Shown here: positions 26,187 through 34,594 of the stretch, in pieces
How the letters are laid out: each line of letters begins with the position of its first letter
How positions within the stretch are numbered: the stretch's first letter is position 1
Assembly (NCBI RefSeq): GCF_018362775.1
Contig: NZ_JAGYXY010000003.1
Location: 62,001 to 126,000 of the forward strand
From: Alistipes montrealensis
GTDB taxonomy: Bacteria; Bacteroidota; Bacteroidia; Bacteroidales; Rikenellaceae
Direction: 5' to 3'
DNA: 64,000 bases
Notes under the pieces: generated by a model
What the model was told of the DNA's origin: nothing
Seen by the model: only the letters and a program-made list of their open reading frames with translations
The model's database searches: none
Position numbers and translations under genes: made by a program

Positions 26187-27086
26187 ATGTGGCTCACCCT
26201 CGCATTCACTTCCGCAGCGCTGCTCGGCTTCTACGATGCGGCCAAGAAAAAGGCCCTCACCGGGAACGCCGTGCTGCCCGTACTGCTGCTCAACACCTTT
26301 TTTTCAGCGCTTTTCCTGCTGCCGATGATCATTTCGGCAGAATGCGGCTTCGGATGGTTCGACGGTACGGTGCTGGCTGCTTCGCCCGGTACGCTTTCCG
26401 CCCACGGACTGGTGCTGCTCAAATCCTCCATCGTCCTCACCTCGTGGATTTTCGGCTATTTCGCCATGAAGCACCTGCCCATCACCATCGTCGGCCCGAT
26501 CAACGCCACGCGCCCCGTTATGGTGCTCATCGGTGCGCTCCTGATCTTCGGCGAGCGGCTCAACGCCTACCAGTGGACCGGCGTCGCCTTTGCACTCGTG
26601 TCGCTCTTCCTGCTGAGTCGTTCGGGCCGGCGCGAAGGTGTCGATTTCCGTCACAACATCTGGATAATTTTCATTGCGGTGGCGGCTGTTGCGGCTGTCG
26701 CGAGCGGCTTGTACGATAAATTTATCATGTCGCGCCTCGATCCGGTCTTCGTGCAGGGATGGTGCAACCTCTATCTGTTCGGCCTGATGTCGGTGGTCAT
26801 CGGCATTCTCTGGTGGCCGCGCCGCCGCACGACCACTCCGTTCCATTGGAGTTGGGCTATTCCGTTGATTTCGGTCTTTCTGGTACTGGCCGATTTCGCC
26901 TACTTTTACGCCCTGCACCAGCCCGATGCGATGATTTCCATCGTGTCGATGGTTCGCCGCAGTTCGGTTGTGGTATCGTTCCTCTGCGGCGCCGTACTGT
27001 TCCGCGAGCGCAACCTGCGTTCCAAAGCCGTCGACCTGGCCTTTATCCTGGTCGGCATGGTCTTCCTCTGGCTGGGATCACGGTAG
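26187..27086 (+). CDS. EamA/DMT-family membrane transporter
   Basis: A 299-residue inner-membrane protein with about ten hydrophobic helices in two EamA repeats (1-140, 155-299), including the ITIVGPINATRPVMVLIG region that ends the first repeat. Family members export amino acids, nucleotides or other metabolites; the substrate here is unknown. It follows lysA by 32 bp on the same strand, so lysine or an intermediate is a possible substrate, but this is a guess. Confidence 0.85.
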   Translation: MWLTLAFTSAALLGFYDAAKKKALTGNAVLPVLLLNTFFSALFLLPMIISAECGFGWFDGTVLAASPGTLSAHGLVLLKSSIVLTSWIFGYFAMKHLPITIVGPINATRPVMVLIGALLIFGERLNAYQWTGVAFALVSLFLLSRSGRREGVDFRHNIWIIFIAVAAVAAVASGLYDKFIMSRLDPVFVQGWCNLYLFGLMSVVIGILWWPRRRTTTPFHWSWAIPLISVFLVLADFAYFYALHQPDAMISIVSMVRRSSVVVSFLCGAVLFRERNLRSKAVDLAFILVGMVFLWLGSR

Positions 27087-27117
27087 AGTTTCAGCGGTTT
27101 ATCTTAATTTGAATACA

Positions 27118-28167
27118 ATGAAAAAAATCATTTCCCTGGCGGCCTTCCTCTGGCTGCTTACCGGTTGTAAAACCGATCCGGCGGACTCCCTGACATCGCT
27201 GTTTCCGAAAACGGAAACCCCGACGCCTGCACTCCTGTGTATCGGTCCGGACGCTATTCAGGAACCGGTTCTGCTGCTCAGTGCGGACAGCGTGCTGATC
27301 TGCACGAACCACAGGACCCCGAAAGCGATACGGGTTTACAACCTGAACGACGGGCGCTGGAACGATCTGGTTTCTTTGGGCCGGGCCGGGAACGAACTCT
27401 TGAATGTAGCGTCGATCTGGCTTTCCGGGAATGCGCTGCACGTATACGACGCCAATTCCGGTAAAATATTGTGCATTCCGTCGGATGAGTTGTTTCTTCC
27501 GAATCCTTCCATAACTGCCGTCCCTTTCCAGCGGGGCTATTTCGGGCTGGCGGCATGCGCCCGAGCTGATCGTTATGCGGGAATGGCTGTCTTGGGCGGA
27601 GAGCCGTCGGATGCTCCGTTCAGCCTGCTCGGCGGAGACGGCGGTAAAATCAGCGGTTTCGGGGCTTACCGCGATTCCGACTCCGGGACTGGCCGCAACG
27701 AATTGCAGTTCGCCTACCAGGGAGTTCTCAATATGAACGGCGACGGGACGCGGATCGCCTACGCTTCTTTTTTCGGTTCCGTCTTTCAGTTTTTCGACAG
27801 TTCCGATCCCCGGAATATCCGCCTTGCCCGGGAGTACCGCTTCGCCGAACCCTCCTATCTGCCGGTGTCCGATCCGGGGCAGCAGAGCTATTTCGTCCGC
27901 TGGGAAAAAGATTGCCGGAAAGGAGCGCTTGCAACGGCTTTCGATAAAGACGGTTTTTTCGTTTTGTGCGAAGAGGGAAAACTGGTCTCCGACAAAGATT
28001 GGCGGATGTCGACGGTCTATTTTTTCGACTGGGACGGAAATCCCCGGAAGAAATTGGATCTCGGCCGTAGGGTCCAGGCCATAGCCTGCAATGAAACCCG
28101 CAGCCAACTGATCGCCCTGGCGGTCGACGAGCAGGAGCAATACACATTCGTAGCATATGATTTGTAG
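27118..28167 (+). CDS. Lipoprotein, BF3164-like beta-propeller
   Basis: A 349-residue lipoprotein (lipobox Cys17). The body contains repeated strand blocks of the kind found in TolB/6-bladed beta-propeller lipoproteins of Bacteroidales (BF3164 family): SADSVLICTN, IRVYNLNDGRW, LHVYDANSGKIL, VYFFDWDGNPRKKL. The start is the ATG at 27118, which begins a lipoprotein signal. A strong terminator follows. Role unknown; family members are surface or periplasmic. Confidence 0.75.
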   Translation: MKKIISLAAFLWLLTGCKTDPADSLTSLFPKTETPTPALLCIGPDAIQEPVLLLSADSVLICTNHRTPKAIRVYNLNDGRWNDLVSLGRAGNELLNVASIWLSGNALHVYDANSGKILCIPSDELFLPNPSITAVPFQRGYFGLAACARADRYAGMAVLGGEPSDAPFSLLGGDGGKISGFGAYRDSDSGTGRNELQFAYQGVLNMNGDGTRIAYASFFGSVFQFFDSSDPRNIRLAREYRFAEPSYLPVSDPGQQSYFVRWEKDCRKGALATAFDKDGFFVLCEEGKLVSDKDWRMSTVYFFDWDGNPRKKLDLGRRVQAIACNETRSQLIALAVDEQEQYTFVAYDL

Positions 28168-28191
28168 GTTTCCGGGGGCCGGTTCTAAAAC

Positions 28192-28229
28192 AAAATACCC
28201 TGCGAATTATGCGGTCCGCAGGGTATTTT
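28192..28229. terminator. Terminator after the 27118 lipoprotein gene
   Basis: A 13-bp perfect stem (28192-28204 with 28217-28229), A-run before and T-run after. Confidence 0.85.
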
Positions 28230-28241
28230 AAATGAGTTGTT

Positions 28242-28811
28242 ATGGCGACAGAAAAGAAAATAAAGTATTTTGAAAATCGGGATGCCTGGCGAAAGTGGCT
28301 GACCGACAATTTTGACACAGCCGATGAAATTTGGTTTGTATTTCCCGGTAAGTCGTCAGGCGAAAAAAGCGTTTTATACAACGATGCGGTTGAAGAAGCC
28401 CTTTGTTTCGATTGGATTGACAGCACGATTAAATCGCTCGACCGGGAACATAAAATTCAGCGCTTCACTCCCAGAAACCCCAAAAGCACCTATTCGCAAG
28501 CCAACAAGGAAAGACTTGAATGGCTGTCGGCGAATGGGATGATACATCCTGAATTTAAGGATAAAATACAGACTGTTTTGTCGAAACCTTTTGTCTTCCC
28601 GAATGATATAATCGACAAGTTGAAAGAAGAAGAAACCGTCTGGGAAAACTATCGGCGTTTTTCCGAATCATATAAGCGTATTCGGATTGCATACATTGAA
28701 GCGGCGCGAACGCGGCCCGAAGAATTTAAGAAGCGGTTAAACCACTTCATCGGCAAGACGAGGGAAAATAAGCAGATAAAAGGATTCGGAGGAATTGAAA
28801 AATACTATTAA
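28242..28811 (+). CDS. YdeI/OmdA-family protein
   Basis: A 189-residue cytoplasmic protein of the YdeI (bacteriocin-protection/OmpD-associated) family. The family features are visible: an early AWRKWL motif, FPGKSSGEKS, the ALCFDWIDST block (near residue 54) and the basic C-terminal helix with RPEEFKKRL. Biochemical function is not established. The gene is AT-richer than its neighbours and stands alone between two terminators, which suggests later acquisition. Confidence 0.82.
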   Translation: MATEKKIKYFENRDAWRKWLTDNFDTADEIWFVFPGKSSGEKSVLYNDAVEEALCFDWIDSTIKSLDREHKIQRFTPRNPKSTYSQANKERLEWLSANGMIHPEFKDKIQTVLSKPFVFPNDIIDKLKEEETVWENYRRFSESYKRIRIAYIEAARTRPEEFKKRLNHFIGKTRENKQIKGFGGIEKYY

Positions 28812-28814
28812 AGC

Positions 28815-28848
28815 AGAAAAGACGAACCCGTAAAGGTTCGTCTTTTCT
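28815..28848. terminator. Bidirectional terminator between the YdeI gene and trpB2
   Basis: A 14-bp perfect stem (28815-28828 with 28835-28848), purine-rich on the left and pyrimidine-rich on the right. It separates two convergent genes. Confidence 0.85.
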
Positions 28849-28863
28849 ATCTGAATTTTCACT

Positions 28864-30225
28864 TTAAATAAGGTGTTCCAACTGGTTGACCGTCTTGCGA
28901 ATCTCTTCGTCGCTGGGCGAAAAGTCCTTCAGCGCTCCGGCCAGATACTGCTCATAAGCGTAAAGATCGATAACGCCGTTGCCCGAGAGGTTGAACAGTA
29001 TGGTTTTCGATACGCCTTCCTCCTTGGCTTTCAGTGCCTCGCGGATCGTTGCGGCAATGGCGTGCGTCGATTCCGGGGCCGGAATGATACCTTCGGTCTG
29101 GGCGAACAATACGCCTGCGGCGAGGGTTTCGACCTGCGGCAGCGATTGTGCCTCGATCAGCCCGTCCTTGAGCAGTTGGCTGACGATCGAACCCGCCCCG
29201 TGGTAACGGAGACCTCCGGCGTGAATGTCCGACGGCTGGAAGTCGTGACCCAGCGTATACATCGGAATCAGGGGCGTGAAGCCGGCTACGTCGCCGAAGT
29301 CGTACTGGAATTCTCCGCGCGTGAGCTTCGGGCATCCCGCCGGCTCCACGGCGATTACGCGGATTTTCTTCCCCTCCGTAAGGTTCTTCTGCAGGAACGG
29401 GAATCCGATCCCCGCGAAGTTACTGCCGCCGCCGAAACAGCCGATCACCATGTCCGGTTCAGCGTCGGCCATCTCCATCTGCTTCACGGCCTCCTGTCCA
29501 ATCACGGTTTGGTGCAGTGCGACGTGGTTCAGCACGCTGCCCAGGCAGTAACGCGTATCTTCGGGACGGCGCAGCGCCATTTCCACAGCCTCCGAGATCG
29601 CCAGTCCGAGGCTTCCCGAGCAGTGCGGGTCGCGCGCCAGGGCCGCACGTCCCGATTCGGTCAGCGTCGAAGGCGACGCCACGCACTCCGCGCCCCAGGT
29701 GTTCATCATCAGACGGCGGTAGGGCTTCTGATCGTAGCTGACCTTGACCATGAAAACCTGCAGGTCGATTCCGAAATGCTTCGCCGCAAAGGCGATCGAG
29801 GCGCCCCACTGCCCTGCGCCCGTCTCGGTCGTCAAGTGCTTGATGCCCTGCTTGTAGTTGTAGTAGGCCTGCGGCACGGCGGTGTTGGGCTTGTGCGAGC
29901 CTGCCGGCGACACGCTTTCGTTCTTGAAATAGATTTTCGCCGGCGTTCCGAGGGCTTTTTCCAGCCCCGTTGCGCGTACGAGCGGCGTCGGACGCCATAT
30001 TTTATAGATTTCCTGCACCTCTTCGGGAATGTCGATATAACGTTCGGTCGACATCTCCTGGTCGATCAGTTCCTCGGCGAAGATGGCCGACATCTGCTCT
30101 TTCGTGACGGGCTGCTTCGTTCCGGGATGCAGCGGCGGCAGCGGTTTGGTGGGCATGTCGGCCACGATGTTGTACCATTGCGTGGGCATTTGATTTTCGG
30201 AGAGACAGAATTTCTTGGTTTCCAT
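28864..30225 (-). CDS. trpB2: Tryptophan synthase beta chain, TrpB2 type
   Basis: A 453-residue PLP enzyme that joins indole and serine to make tryptophan. It is the longer TrpB2 form: an N-terminal extension (about 1-75) precedes the core, with PLP lysine K112 in AGSHKPN, the glycine-rich phosphate loop GCFGGGSNF (near residue 257) and SGNGVIDLY near the C-terminus. TrpB2 proteins often occur without a TrpA partner and may salvage free indole. No trpA or other trp gene is adjacent. The gene is preceded by a leader peptide with three Trp codons and a terminator hairpin, so its expression should rise when charged tRNA-Trp is scarce. Confidence 0.93.
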   Translation of the reverse strand: METKKFCLSENQMPTQWYNIVADMPTKPLPPLHPGTKQPVTKEQMSAIFAEELIDQEMSTERYIDIPEEVQEIYKIWRPTPLVRATGLEKALGTPAKIYFKNESVSPAGSHKPNTAVPQAYYNYKQGIKHLTTETGAGQWGASIAFAAKHFGIDLQVFMVKVSYDQKPYRRLMMNTWGAECVASPSTLTESGRAALARDPHCSGSLGLAISEAVEMALRRPEDTRYCLGSVLNHVALHQTVIGQEAVKQMEMADAEPDMVIGCFGGGSNFAGIGFPFLQKNLTEGKKIRVIAVEPAGCPKLTRGEFQYDFGDVAGFTPLIPMYTLGHDFQPSDIHAGGLRYHGAGSIVSQLLKDGLIEAQSLPQVETLAAGVLFAQTEGIIPAPESTHAIAATIREALKAKEEGVSKTILFNLSGNGVIDLYAYEQYLAGALKDFSPSDEEIRKTVNQLEHLI

Positions 30226-30263
30226 TGTCGTTATTTGTATTTGAATTTAAAGTGCTAAAGAAA

Positions 30264-30299
30264 AAGCCCGCTGTTTACTTTCTCGTAAACAACGGGCTT
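30264..30299 (-). terminator. Attenuator hairpin upstream of trpB2
   Basis: Stem 30285-30299 with 30264-30278 (14 of 15 pairs, 6-nt loop), followed on the minus strand by TTTTTCTTT. It lies between the leader peptide and the trpB2 start. Its first arm can instead pair with GTGAACAA in the leader (minus strand, 30351-30344), forming an antiterminator. Confidence 0.85.
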
Positions 30300-30318
30300 G
30301 TGTATTTTCAGGTTTTCA

Positions 30319-30402
30319 CTATACACGCGCGGTTCCGCACTCATTGTTCACGAGAGTCCCGGGGCGCCACCACCATGCCTGTATGTTGAAATTGTAATTC
30401 AT
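30319..30402 (-). CDS. trpL: trp leader peptide (27 codons, Trp-Trp-Trp)
   Basis: ATG at 30402 to TAG at 30319. Residues 10-12 are three consecutive Trp (minus-strand TGG codons at 30375-30367). The frame begins about 11 nt after the predicted transcription start and ends 20 nt before the attenuator hairpin. Ribosome stalling at the Trp codons would leave the segment at 30351-30344 free to pair with the first arm of the hairpin, preventing termination. This is the classical trp-operon attenuation layout, here controlling a lone trpB2. Confidence 0.85.
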   Translation of the reverse strand: MNYNFNIQAWWWRPGTLVNNECGTARV

Positions 30403-30419
30403 GTTTCGTTTTGCTCGTG

Positions 30420-30451
30420 CAAATATATGCCCTCGAAAGCGAAAAAACAAA
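30420..30451 (-). promoter_or_regulatory. trpL-trpB2 promoter (-33/-7)
   Basis: On the minus strand TTTG (30448-30451) and TATATTTG (30420-30427) are 20 nt apart, a full consensus. The start should be near 30413. Confidence 0.8.
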
Positions 30452-30512
30452 TTTTCAGCCGAAAATATTCAAACTCTGATGTGTCATTATTCTTGTTTGG
30501 ATAAATAATTAG

Positions 30513-30520
30513 TTATATTT
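30513..30520 (+). promoter_or_regulatory. -7 element of the 30608 gene
   Basis: TATATTTG, 87 bp before the ATG; TTG at 30492-30494 is 18 nt upstream. Confidence 0.5.
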
Positions 30521-30607
30521 GAGGTACTATAATAAACAGCGCGATTGCATAATGGAGATTGTATCGTATCAGATATGAAGATGACCATTAACAAAAAGTG
30601 ATTAAGT

Positions 30608-31255
30608 ATGAAAAGATTGATATTTTTTTCTGCCATGTGCCTCGCTTTCTTGCGATGTTCAAATGAAACTGGACTGACCGGAACTCATCTAATCTATAAG
30701 GAATATCTCATAGATTCCTATCTGAGCGTTGATCGGATAAGCATATCTCTAATAAATGAGATAACCTTTGTAATCGATGGTATTGGCCCTATTTACAGCA
30801 TAATATCGGATGATGCTGCAAATGTTGCACGATTCAAAGAACTGGCCGCTGAAAAGAATGATAATTTCAAACAGGATGCAGCCGTTGAAGATTGCTATTC
30901 AATCGGTGATTATGAATGCTTTGCCGAGAATTTCAAAGAGATTCATATCTCCAGTAATATAGCCTGGGACGACAAGCATTCTGCCGGAGATTCTTTAAAT
31001 GACTTATGCTATTTTATGGCCTATTCATACGCTTCGGCCCTGAAAGAGGAGCATTCATACGGGGCCTTGTCTTGGGTTAAAAAACGGGTGAATGAATTGA
31101 CCGCCGCTGATTTGGAATTATTGAGTACCAAATCGGTGAAGTTGGCTTTCTTCGACGAAGGATTGCCGATAACGAAGCCTCAGACGATTACGGTTTCGGT
31201 GACAATGGAAACCGGGCGGGTTTTGACAGCAAGCTATAAAATAACTGGAAAGTAA
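30608..31255 (+). CDS. Putative lipoprotein of unknown function
   Basis: A 215-residue protein with a signal peptide and a likely lipobox Cys17 (the residues before it, FLR, are a poor lipobox). The body is mixed alpha/beta with no recognised motif, ending in a beta-rich stretch (about 185-215). It is AT-richer than its neighbours. Single gene, with promoter and terminator of its own. It could belong to one of the Bacteroidales lipoprotein DUF families. Confidence 0.6.
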   Translation: MKRLIFFSAMCLAFLRCSNETGLTGTHLIYKEYLIDSYLSVDRISISLINEITFVIDGIGPIYSIISDDAANVARFKELAAEKNDNFKQDAAVEDCYSIGDYECFAENFKEIHISSNIAWDDKHSAGDSLNDLCYFMAYSYASALKEEHSYGALSWVKKRVNELTAADLELLSTKSVKLAFFDEGLPITKPQTITVSVTMETGRVLTASYKITGK

Positions 31256-31285
31256 AATCCGTTTCTTTCCTTCACGGATCGACGT

Positions 31286-31320
31286 TAAGCCCTCGGAGCA
31301 GTAGCCCCGAGGCTTTTTTC
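31286..31320 (+). terminator. Terminator after the 30608 gene
   Basis: AGCC-TCGG paired with CCGAGGCT across a short loop, followed by a T-rich tail. Confidence 0.65.
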
Positions 31321-31375
31321 TTTTGCTCGTGCGAGTTATATGAGGTGTTTTTTCCACGTTTTGCGGAAAAATACT

Positions 31376-31383
31376 TATCTTTG
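31376..31383 (+). promoter_or_regulatory. -7 element of pheT
   Basis: TATCTTTG, 29 bp before the ATG at 31413. Confidence 0.55.
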
Positions 31384-31412
31384 CTTGATTTTAGAAAATA
31401 ATTTATCCTACC

Positions 31413-33878
31413 ATGAATATTTCGTATAACTGGCTCAAACGTTATATCGACACCGATCTTCCGGCCGAAAAGGTCGCTGAAATCCTCACGGACATCGGCC
31501 TCGAAGTCGAAGGTTTCGAGAAGATCGAAACCGTGAAAGGAGGCCTTGCGGGCGTTGTCGTCGGTGAGGTCCTGACCTCGGCGGACCATCCCGATTCGGA
31601 CCATCTCCACATCACTACGGTCGATGTCGGGGCCGTCGAGCCGTTGCAGATCGTCTGCGGCGCGCCCAACTGCCGGGCGGGGCTCAAGGTGTTATGCGCT
31701 ACGGTCGGTGCGGTGCTCTACCCCGACGGCGGCGACGAGGAGTTCAAAATCAAACGCTCGAAAATCCGCGGCGTGGAGTCGCTGGGCATGCTCTGCGCCG
31801 AGGACGAACTGGGCATCGGAGCTTCGCACGACGGCATCATGGAACTTCCGGCGGATGCCCCCGTGGGCATGACAGCCAAGGAATACCTGCATATCGAGGA
31901 CGACTACCTGATCGAGATCGGCCTGACGCCCAACCGTGTCGACGCCGCTTCGCATATCGGCGTGGCGCGCGATCTGGCCGCCTACCTGAAGAGCCGCGGC
32001 GAGAATGTCGCAATGAAGCTGCCCGACGTGTCGGCTTTCGCTCCCGACGACCACAGCCTGGAGGTAAAGATTCGCGTCGAGAATCCCGAAGCCGCTCCCC
32101 GCTATGTCGGTGTGACGGTTAAGGGCTGCAAGATCGCCCCTTCGCCCGAATGGATGCAGAACTGCCTGCGCGCCGCGGGCATCAATCCCAAGAACAACCT
32201 TGTCGACATCACCAATTTCGTGCTGTTCGAGCTGGGCCAGCCCCTGCACGCCTTCGACGCCGACAAGATCGAGGGCCGCGAAGTCGTGGTCCGCACCTGC
32301 GCCGAGGGTACGCCTTTCGTGACGCTGGACGGCGTGGAGCGCAAGCTGACCGACAAGGACCTGATGATCTGTTCCGCGGAGCGTCCGATGTGCATCGCCG
32401 GTGTTTTCGGCGGTTTGGATTCGGGCATCAGCGACACCACGACCGACGTATTTATCGAGAGCGCCTATTTCAATCCCGTCTGGGTCCGCAAGACGGCCAA
32501 ACGCTTCGGCTTGAATACCGATTCGTCGTTCCGCTTCGAACGCGGTATCGACCCCAACATGCAGGTCTACGCCGCCAAGCGCGCCGCCCTGCTGATGAAG
32601 GAGCTGGCCGGCGGTACGATCGCGAGCGACATTACCGACATCTACCCTGCGCCGATCGGAGATTTCGTCTTCGACCTCTCGCTGGCGCGTGTCGACGCCT
32701 TGATCGGCAAGCAGATTCCCGAAACCGTCGTCCGTACGATCATCGCGGCGCTGGAGGTGAAAATCCTCGCCGAGAAGGATGGCGTGCTGACCGTCTCCGT
32801 GCCTCCCTACCGTGTGGACGTGCAGCGCGAAGCCGACCTCATCGAAGACATCCTCCGCATCTATGGCTATAATAATGTCGAGATACCCGTGCAGGTCCGT
32901 TCGACGCTCTCCTATGCACCCAAACCCGACCGCAATAAGCTGATGAACCTCGCCGCCGATTTCCTGACGGCCAACGGGTTTACGGAGATCATGTCCAATT
33001 CGCTGACGAAGGCGGCCTATTACGAGGGCCTGCAATCCTACCCTGCGGAGCATTGCGTGCGCATCCTCAATCCGCTGAGCGCCGATTTGAACGTGATGCG
33101 CCAGACCTTGCTGTTCAACATGCTGGAGGCCGTCGAACTCAACGCCAACCGCCGCAACGGCGACCTCTGCCTTTACGAGTTCGGCAACTGCTATTTCTAC
33201 GACGAATCGAAGCGTACGGAGGAGAACCGCCTTGCGGCCTACTCCGAGCAATACCGCCTTGCCATCGCCGTTACGGGTGTTTCCACGCCCCAGTCGTGGA
33301 ACGCCAAGCCGGAAAAAGCGTCGTTCTTCACCCTGCGCGCCGTTGCCGAAAAGCTGCTGCGCCGTTTCGGCATCGACATCTATTCGCTGAAAACCGAAAC
33401 CCTGCAAACCGACCTCTTCAGCGAGGGCCTCACGCTGTCGCTTAACGGCAAGGAGTTGTTGCAGATCGGTTCCGTCGCTGCGAAAATCCGTCGCCAGGCC
33501 GATGTCAAGCAGGATGTGTACTACCTGGAAATGAACTTCGACACCCTCGTAAAATCCACGAAGAAAAACCGGATCGTCGCCGAGGAACTCTCGAAGTTCC
33601 CCGAGGTGAAACGCGACCTGGCCCTGCTGGTGGATAAGCAGGTGACTTTCTCGGCGCTGCGCGACGTGGCTTTCGCTACCGAGCGGAAACTGTTGAAGAG
33701 CGTTTCGCTGTTCGACGTTTACGAAGGCGACAAACTCCCCGAAGGCAAGAAATCCTACGCCCTGAGTTTTATCCTGGAGGACAAGACCCGCACGTTGGAC
33801 GACAAGACCATCGAGCGTGTGATGTCGAACCTCACCCGGCAGTTCGAGGAGCGCTGCGGCGCTCAGGTCCGGGCTTAA
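31413..33878 (+). CDS. pheT: Phenylalanine-tRNA ligase beta subunit
   Basis: An 821-residue beta subunit of the (alpha-beta)2 synthetase. Domains in order: EMAP-like tRNA-binding fold (about 40-155, GVVVGEVLTSADHPDSD), B3/B4 editing domain (about 210-390), B5 domain (about 410-475), the catalytic-like core (about 490-700) and the C-terminal FDX-ACB anticodon-binding domain (about 725-820). The length is normal. pheS is not in the window, so the two subunits are encoded apart, as in other Bacteroidales. Confidence 0.97.
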   Translation: MNISYNWLKRYIDTDLPAEKVAEILTDIGLEVEGFEKIETVKGGLAGVVVGEVLTSADHPDSDHLHITTVDVGAVEPLQIVCGAPNCRAGLKVLCATVGAVLYPDGGDEEFKIKRSKIRGVESLGMLCAEDELGIGASHDGIMELPADAPVGMTAKEYLHIEDDYLIEIGLTPNRVDAASHIGVARDLAAYLKSRGENVAMKLPDVSAFAPDDHSLEVKIRVENPEAAPRYVGVTVKGCKIAPSPEWMQNCLRAAGINPKNNLVDITNFVLFELGQPLHAFDADKIEGREVVVRTCAEGTPFVTLDGVERKLTDKDLMICSAERPMCIAGVFGGLDSGISDTTTDVFIESAYFNPVWVRKTAKRFGLNTDSSFRFERGIDPNMQVYAAKRAALLMKELAGGTIASDITDIYPAPIGDFVFDLSLARVDALIGKQIPETVVRTIIAALEVKILAEKDGVLTVSVPPYRVDVQREADLIEDILRIYGYNNVEIPVQVRSTLSYAPKPDRNKLMNLAADFLTANGFTEIMSNSLTKAAYYEGLQSYPAEHCVRILNPLSADLNVMRQTLLFNMLEAVELNANRRNGDLCLYEFGNCYFYDESKRTEENRLAAYSEQYRLAIAVTGVSTPQSWNAKPEKASFFTLRAVAEKLLRRFGIDIYSLKTETLQTDLFSEGLTLSLNGKELLQIGSVAAKIRRQADVKQDVYYLEMNFDTLVKSTKKNRIVAEELSKFPEVKRDLALLVDKQVTFSALRDVAFATERKLLKSVSLFDVYEGDKLPEGKKSYALSFILEDKTRTLDDKTIERVMSNLTRQFEERCGAQVRA

Positions 33879-33897
33879 CGAAGTTTTGGCAACCGAA

Positions 33898-33931
33898 CAG
33901 CCGCCCGACCCTGCAAAGAGTCGGGCGGCTG
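33898..33931 (+). terminator. pheT terminator
   Basis: A 12-bp perfect GC-rich stem (33898-33909 with 33920-33931), then TTATTT. Confidence 0.8.
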
Positions 33932-33947
33932 TTATTTGAATACGACA

Positions 33948-34592
33948 ATGAAACGATTATCGGAAATATTCGTCTGGACGACGCTGCTCTTTGCGGCGGG
34001 CGCCGTATTGTTCTTTTCGAAAACGGCGGCGCTTCCGTACAAAGTCGCCTACCCCGTCCTGCTGCTGGGGCTGTCTACGCTCCTGCTCCGCCGCAGGGAG
34101 CTGTACCCGATCGGGGTTGCGTTTCTGCTGTCGGCCGCCGGCGACGTGATGGGTGCAAAACACCTGTTTATTGCGCAGATGGCCTTTTTCGCACTGGCCC
34201 ACGTCGCCTATATCTGGTGGTTCCTGCCCCGGGCGCGGCGTGCTCCCCGCGTCCTGTCGCTGGCCATCATCGTTCCGCTGCTGCTGTTTCTGTTTATCGG
34301 CGTTGTTCCCAACGCTCCGTTTCCGGCCGAATTTATCGGTGTCGCCGTCTACGGGCTGGTTATCGCCGGCATGCTCTATTCGGTGCTGCAATACGAAGGC
34401 GTTTACAGCGTCGGTTTCCGCTGTGCGGCCCTGCTGTTCGTCTTTTCCGATTCGGTGATCGCCTGGAACCGTTTCATCGGGCCTGTTCCGGCCCGGACCT
34501 ATGTCATCATGGTCACCTATTACCTGGCGCAGTACCTGTTTTTCTGCTTTGCTCTCAAATCCCTGGAGCGCGGCGCCGCGTCCCGGCTTTGA
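33948..34592 (+). CDS. YhhN/TMEM86-family membrane protein (lysoplasmalogenase-like)
   Basis: A 214-residue membrane protein with about eight hydrophobic segments. Family signs are AGDVMGAK (acidic motif in a helix), AHVAYIWWF and FVFSDSVIAWNRF. Characterised relatives hydrolyse the vinyl-ether bond of lysoplasmalogens. I start at the ATG at 33948; a TTG four codons earlier is also open. The gene is convergent with the hexosaminidase gene, 2 bp apart. Confidence 0.85.
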   Translation: MKRLSEIFVWTTLLFAAGAVLFFSKTAALPYKVAYPVLLLGLSTLLLRRRELYPIGVAFLLSAAGDVMGAKHLFIAQMAFFALAHVAYIWWFLPRARRAPRVLSLAIIVPLLLFLFIGVVPNAPFPAEFIGVAVYGLVIAGMLYSVLQYEGVYSVGFRCAALLFVFSDSVIAWNRFIGPVPARTYVIMVTYYLAQYLFFCFALKSLERGAASRL

Positions 34593-34594
34593 GT

